Shown piece after piece: positions 44,267 to 47,896 of a stretch of DNA of 47,896 nucleotides. Made by a program: the position numbers and the translations under genes. The stretch covers positions 1 through 47,896 of the forward strand of contig JAUWKI010000009.1 of NCBI GenBank assembly GCA_030614255.1, read 5' to 3'. Position 1 is the stretch's first letter; every line of letters starts with the position of its first letter. The DNA comes from Actinomycetes bacterium (GTDB lineage Bacteria; Actinomycetota; Aquicultoria; UBA3085; Oleimmundimicrobiaceae). Under the pieces are notes generated by a model, which saw nothing but the letters and a program-made list of their open reading frames with translations, did no database searches and was not told where the DNA came from.

Positions 44267-45408
44267 TAGTTTGATTGGGTTCTATACATATGCAACATAG
44301 AAGGACTTTTATTATACATCATTTTTTGCTCCACAAATTCAATTGGAGTAAGTAGATTTAGACTCCTGTGCGGTCTGTAAAAGTTGTATTCAATAAGGCA
44401 GTCATAGAGGATTTTGTTTATCTCTTTTACGCTGGTCTCTTCATAGATGCGGTCTAAATATTCGTTTTGGATGGTATCACCGTGCCTACCGGCAGGCAGG
44501 CAGGCAGGCAGGCAGGTTTACTTTCTCCACATAACAGTTCATCTTGGGTGACTTTGGATAGTTGTGAATTAAGGTGACACCCACTTTTTTTGCTTCGATC
44601 TCAAAGTATTTAGCAAACTCTCCTCCATTATCTACCTGAACATAGGTTAAATCCTTGCTGTAAAGATAGTTTAATCTCAAAAGAAAATCTTTGCCGTTTA
44701 AACTGTTTAGTTTCCGGTAGGCCCTTGCAAAAAGAAGCTTTGAGACAGGGCATACGGCGGTAAAAATATAGACCTTCATCCATTTAGCCTAAGCTCTATG
44801 GTGTCGGCCTGTAGCCCTGCCTGCCGGTAGGCAGGGCATTCAGATGCTTTACCAACCATATCCTTCTTTACTTGATTGAGCCTCACCTTGTTCTTCTTTC
44901 TCGTTTTTGCCCTCTTTCTTGCCACCTTAGTCTTGGGAAGCATGAAACGATATTGAGAAAGTATCCGACCGACGCTGCTTGCCGAGACGTTTATCTTACA
45001 TTCTCTTTCAAGTATCCTTTTTATCTTCTCTTTTCCAAAGTAGGGATACTTTCTTCTAATCTCACAGACGGCGTGTTCTACCTCGTAGGTCCTAACGACT
45101 TTTCGTCTTGTCCTTTTGGGTTTTTTGGATTTATCTTCCAAAGACTGAAGTACCCTTGAGTTGTAGGATTTTCTCCAACGATAGAAGGTCGATCTATCTA
45201 TCTCAAATATTTCACAAATCTGTTCTACGGTGTACTTTTTGCTTTTGTAGAGATTTATCGCCTTTAACTTTATCTTTGCTTTTTCTGATAGCTTCTCATA
45301 GTAGACTAACTTGAAGGTTTTCTTGGGAAGATAAACGCTTCTGTAGCTTATGCTGCAGGGAGTACCCCTGCCTGCCGGTAGGCAGGGCACTTTTCCTTTC
45401 ATATGCAA
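44263..45408 (-). pseudogene. Degenerate DDE transposase (IS3/IS481-like)
   Basis: An HTH (YTVEQICEIFEIDRSTFYRWRKSY) and rve-type catalytic core (YVQVDNGGEFAKYFEIEAKKVGV; IQNEYLDRIYEETS...FYRPHRSLNLLTPIEF) are spread over three reading frames. There is a break at 44776-44779 and a stop at about 44490, inside a palindromic insertion. Three palindrome insertions (44481-44516, 44814-44837, 45365-45388) add sequence such as CPAYRQAG and NLPACLPAC. It is inactive unless these are spliced or bypassed. Confidence 0.8.
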
Positions 45409-45467
45409 CCTCTCTAGATGATAGTTAAAACACCGACTATTTTAATCTATCGATGTTGCATATGTAT
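44284..45467. mobile_element. Decayed IS element with 15-bp terminal inverted repeats
   Basis: ATACATATGCAACAT (44284-44298) and its exact complement (45453-45467) bound a 1184-bp element containing the broken transposase. I see no clear target duplication. Confidence 0.75.
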
Positions 45468-45563
45468 CTGAACTTATTCATAGTTTTACAAATAACACCG
45501 TTAAATGCTTAAACTCCCAGCTTATCAAACATTATAACTTTAGGGTCTTTTGTTAAATACCTT

Positions 45564-45575
45564 CCTCCGACACCA
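45564..45575 (+). repeat. 12-bp tRNA-Leu 3' end repeat (candidate attR)
   Basis: CCTCCGACACCA matches the last 12 bases of tRNA-Leu and of the damaged copy. It is followed by TTTTT and a terminator, as expected of the original 3' flank of the tRNA gene. Confidence 0.65.
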
Positions 45576-45582
45576 TTTTTCC

Positions 45583-45626
45583 AATTCAAAGTAGGTGTTT
45601 GCTATCTGCTTTGAATTTTTTATTTT
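45583..45626 (+). terminator. Terminator, probably the original tRNA-Leu terminator
   Basis: AATTCAAAG (45583-45591) pairs with CTTTGAATT (45609-45617), then a T-rich tail (TTTTATTTTTT). It lies eight bases after the tRNA-end repeat. The rest of the spacer to 45811 shows no feature. Confidence 0.75.
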
Positions 45627-45811
45627 TTAAAAAGCTCCTTTCTTAAAGGGGAAAATTTGCAGAGTTTTACCAGTTTAGGATAGAGACAGGTAATTATAAG
45701 AGATTATTATAAATAGAGGAGGAACAGGTATTTTCTAAAGAACAATTTATTAGATGCCGATAATATTAAAGTAACTTTTTGAATTTCTAAAAATCGATAA
45801 GGAGATTAAAA

Positions 45812-47896
45812 TTGAAATATAATTTCAAAGCAATAAAGTTATCCCAATTTTTCTTAATGGGAACTTTACTCATTATCTGCGCGGGTTTGGAATACTATTT
45901 TCACTTCCTTTTGGGAATAGAAATTGTTTACACCCATCTATTTTATATTCCCATTGTTTTGGCCGCTCTATGGTGGGGCCTGAAAGGCGGGTTTTCCGTA
46001 AGCTTGTTTTTAGCCTTCCTGCACTTCGGCTCTCATTTTCCCAAAGTCGAATTATCCATTTTGTTTAGGAGTTTCGCGTTTATTCTCGTGGGAACCGTGA
46101 TAGGCATAGTGAGCGATGGACGCAAGCGAGCGGAGAGAGAGTTGCACAAGAAAAAAGAGATGGAATTCATTTTTCACTGTGCCGGCGGGGGAATAAGAGC
46201 CATTAGTATGGATTATAAAATTATTGACCAAAACAAGGAGATGGATACTCTTTGTGGTGTTAAAGAGGCAGAAGCGGTAGGGAGAAAGTGCAGCGAAATA
46301 TTTCGAGGCTCTCATTGCGACACGGATAAATGCACTCTTTGTCAAGTTTTGTCTGGCGTAAAGCGGGTAGAGGTTGAGATGGAGAGAATCGCAAAAGGAG
46401 GAAAGACCGTATGGGTTAATCTCATAGCCACACCACTTAAAGATGAAAAGGAAAAAATTGTTGGTGTCATCGAGAGTTTCATAGATATCACGGAGCGCAA
46501 AAAGGCAGAAGATGCGTTGCAAGAAAGCGAAGGACGCCTGAAGACCATCCTGGAAACATCTCAGGTTGGAATTGCAATTATTGATGCAGAGACACATAAG
46601 ATAATTGATATTAACCCCAGAGCTCTTAAATTGTTGGATGTTTCGAAAGAGCAAGTTGTTGGTCATATATGTCATAAATATATCTGTCCTGCAGAAAAAG
46701 GTAGATGTCCGATAACTGACCTTGGACAAACTGTTGACAGGTCTGAGCGCATTCTCCTGAAAGTTAGCGGGGAAGAGATTCCAATTTTGAAAAGCGTGGT
46801 TCCTGTTGTGCTAAATGGACGCAAGTGTTTGATTGAGAGCTTTATGGACATCACCGAGCGCAAGAAAACCGAGGATGCGCTACGGGAGGGAGAGGAGTTA
46901 AAAACTTCTATCCTTAAGTCCATCTCTCGTGCAGTTGTCGTATTGTGTGAACGCCAAATTACCTTCGCAAACGAAGGTGTTGAGACCGTCTTTGGCTGGA
47001 AGTCAGAAGAGTTAATTGGTCAAACTACAAGGGTGTTATATAGGTCTGAAGAAGAATTTAAGGAAATTGGTGAGCATTTTTATCCTAGACTTAAACATCA
47101 AAAAACCTACGGTGAAGAGTTTCCTTGTCGACGCAAAGACGGTAAAGATATCATGTGCATGGTAACTGCCTCAACGATTGGAAAAACCTTAAAAGACAAG
47201 AGAATCGTGGTTATTTACGAAGACATCACCGAGCGCAAGAAAGCCGAGGAGCACATTGAGCGTTTAAACAAGGTGTTATCCACCATAGGAAAGGTCAATG
47301 CCTTAATGGTAAAAGAGGATGACCCCCAAAAGTTGTTAAAAAAGGCGTGTAAGATATTTGCCGGTTCCAGGGAGTATAAGTCAGCTGGAGCAGTTTTGTT
47401 TGGAAATGATAAACTTATTTTTCAAACAGTAGCGTGCAAACCGGGGCATGAGGACAAAAAGCTTGCATTAATAGCTTCCGCTAAAATTTTTACTCCTTGT
47501 ATTAAAAAAGCTTTAAAAGAGAAAACAGCTATTATTGCTAGAAAGAAGGGAGTTGGACTACTCTGTGCTGGCTGTACTTTCCCCGAAGAACAAAGATGTC
47601 CGGAAAAGGTGGTCATTCCCCTGAGCTACAAAGAGAAAGTCTTTGGGATGCTTCTGGTTGGTTCTGACATGGCCCAAGTTTTTGATTCCGAAGAGATAAA
47701 ACTTTTAAAAGAGCTCTGCGAGGATATTGGTTTTGCCCTAGAGAGCATGGAAAAGGAAGAGAGGAGAAAGCAAGCCGAAGAGAAGCTCCAAAAAAGAGTT
47801 CTTGAGCTTACCACCCTCTCCGAAATAAGCACAGATATTGGCTCCACCCTAGAACTCGACAAAGTTCTTAACTTAAGCTTGGAGAGTGCCATAAAG
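45812..47896 (+). CDS. Membrane sensor with three PAS and GAF domains (runs off the window)
   Basis: An uninterrupted 695-codon reading frame from TTG45812, with AAGGAG seven bases upstream, continues past the end. The N-terminus has three or four membrane helices (to about residue 105). Then come PAS domains near 112-226, 230-348 and 355-473, each ending DITERKK. A GAF domain follows near 480-645, and a second GAF-like start (ELTTLSEISTDIGSTLELDKVL) is cut at the window edge. PAS1 holds a Cys cluster (Cys near 160, then CDTDKCTLC) and PAS2 another (CHKYICPAEKGRCP), so a metal or redox ligand is possible. The output (kinase, cyclase or other) is not visible. Confidence 0.85.
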   Translation, partial: MKYNFKAIKLSQFFLMGTLLIICAGLEYYFHFLLGIEIVYTHLFYIPIVLAALWWGLKGGFSVSLFLAFLHFGSHFPKVELSILFRSFAFILVGTVIGIVSDGRKRAERELHKKKEMEFIFHCAGGGIRAISMDYKIIDQNKEMDTLCGVKEAEAVGRKCSEIFRGSHCDTDKCTLCQVLSGVKRVEVEMERIAKGGKTVWVNLIATPLKDEKEKIVGVIESFIDITERKKAEDALQESEGRLKTILETSQVGIAIIDAETHKIIDINPRALKLLDVSKEQVVGHICHKYICPAEKGRCPITDLGQTVDRSERILLKVSGEEIPILKSVVPVVLNGRKCLIESFMDITERKKTEDALREGEELKTSILKSISRAVVVLCERQITFANEGVETVFGWKSEELIGQTTRVLYRSEEEFKEIGEHFYPRLKHQKTYGEEFPCRRKDGKDIMCMVTASTIGKTLKDKRIVVIYEDITERKKAEEHIERLNKVLSTIGKVNALMVKEDDPQKLLKKACKIFAGSREYKSAGAVLFGNDKLIFQTVACKPGHEDKKLALIASAKIFTPCIKKALKEKTAIIARKKGVGLLCAGCTFPEEQRCPEKVVIPLSYKEKVFGMLLVGSDMAQVFDSEEIKLLKELCEDIGFALESMEKEERRKQAEEKLQKRVLELTTLSEISTDIGSTLELDKVLNLSLESAIK

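Noticed and set aside
46052-46923. Minus-strand frames up to 225 codons at 46052-46729 and 46672-46923
   Set aside because: They are antisense shadows of the long plus-strand PAS/GAF sensor, which has clear domain motifs.

Overview
The window looks like a chromosomal segment from a Gram-positive-type (monoderm), moderately low-GC bacterium. I base this on the many exported wall-bound proteins carrying cell wall binding repeat 2 (CWB2), SpoIID/LytB-type peptidoglycan enzymes, a GerMN lipoprotein, an ECF sigma factor with a DUF5667-like partner, and strong AAGGAGG ribosome binding sites with frequent TTG/GTG starts. The SpoIID proteins carry their GHGxGHxxGM block at the N-terminus, which I associate with Actinobacteria. 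With the palindrome-rich intergenic DNA this suggests a deep-branching, possibly subsurface, actinobacterial lineage, but that placement is inference.

Region 1 (1-9092): the 3' end of fabZ, then a compact polysaccharide operon. wbpA-wbpB-wbpD-wbpE-wbpI form a complete five-enzyme route from UDP-GlcNAc to UDP-2,3-diacetamido-2,3-dideoxy-mannuronate. They are followed by a DUF354 protein, a Wzz-like chain-length protein and an O-antigen ligase/polymerase-like membrane protein. Region 2 (9089-15816): GerMN lipoprotein, amidase with three CWB2 repeats, a WbpB paralogue, a phosphoglycosyl transferase and a SpoIID/LytB protein with three CWB2 repeats. Region 3 (15817-23509): repeat-rich DNA, a HEPN/MNT toxin-antitoxin pair, and two tandem paralogous S-layer-like CWB2 proteins, each behind a conserved long leader. 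Region 4 (minus strand, 23510-28851): O-antigen ligase with TPR repeats, an ArsR-type regulator and a subtilase with three CWB2 repeats. Region 5 (29070-36892): a secreted TIM-barrel-like protein, ECF sigma factor, frameshifted anti-sigma-like gene, a second SpoIID/CWB2 protein, a small membrane protein, a GT4 glycosyltransferase and secG. Region 6 (37110-42658): a complete oligopeptide/dipeptide ABC transporter operon. Region 7 (42842-45626): tRNA-Leu(GAG), a damaged partial tRNA-Leu copy, a second MNT/HEPN pair, a decayed insertion sequence and a 12-bp tRNA end repeat followed by a stranded terminator; this reads as a small decayed island. Region 8: a multi-PAS/GAF sensor running off the window at 47896.

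Taken together, the window holds most of a cell-surface system: synthesis of a diacetamido-uronic-acid polymer, and six secreted proteins with 18 CWB2 repeats that probably bind an anionic wall polymer. The strongest unusual signals are a 21-bp palindromic unit inserted precisely into unrelated sequences (including a tRNA copy), a 30-bp palindrome present three times including at the regulator promoter, twin operators at a HEPN/MNT promoter, and the tRNA-Leu attachment-site remnants.
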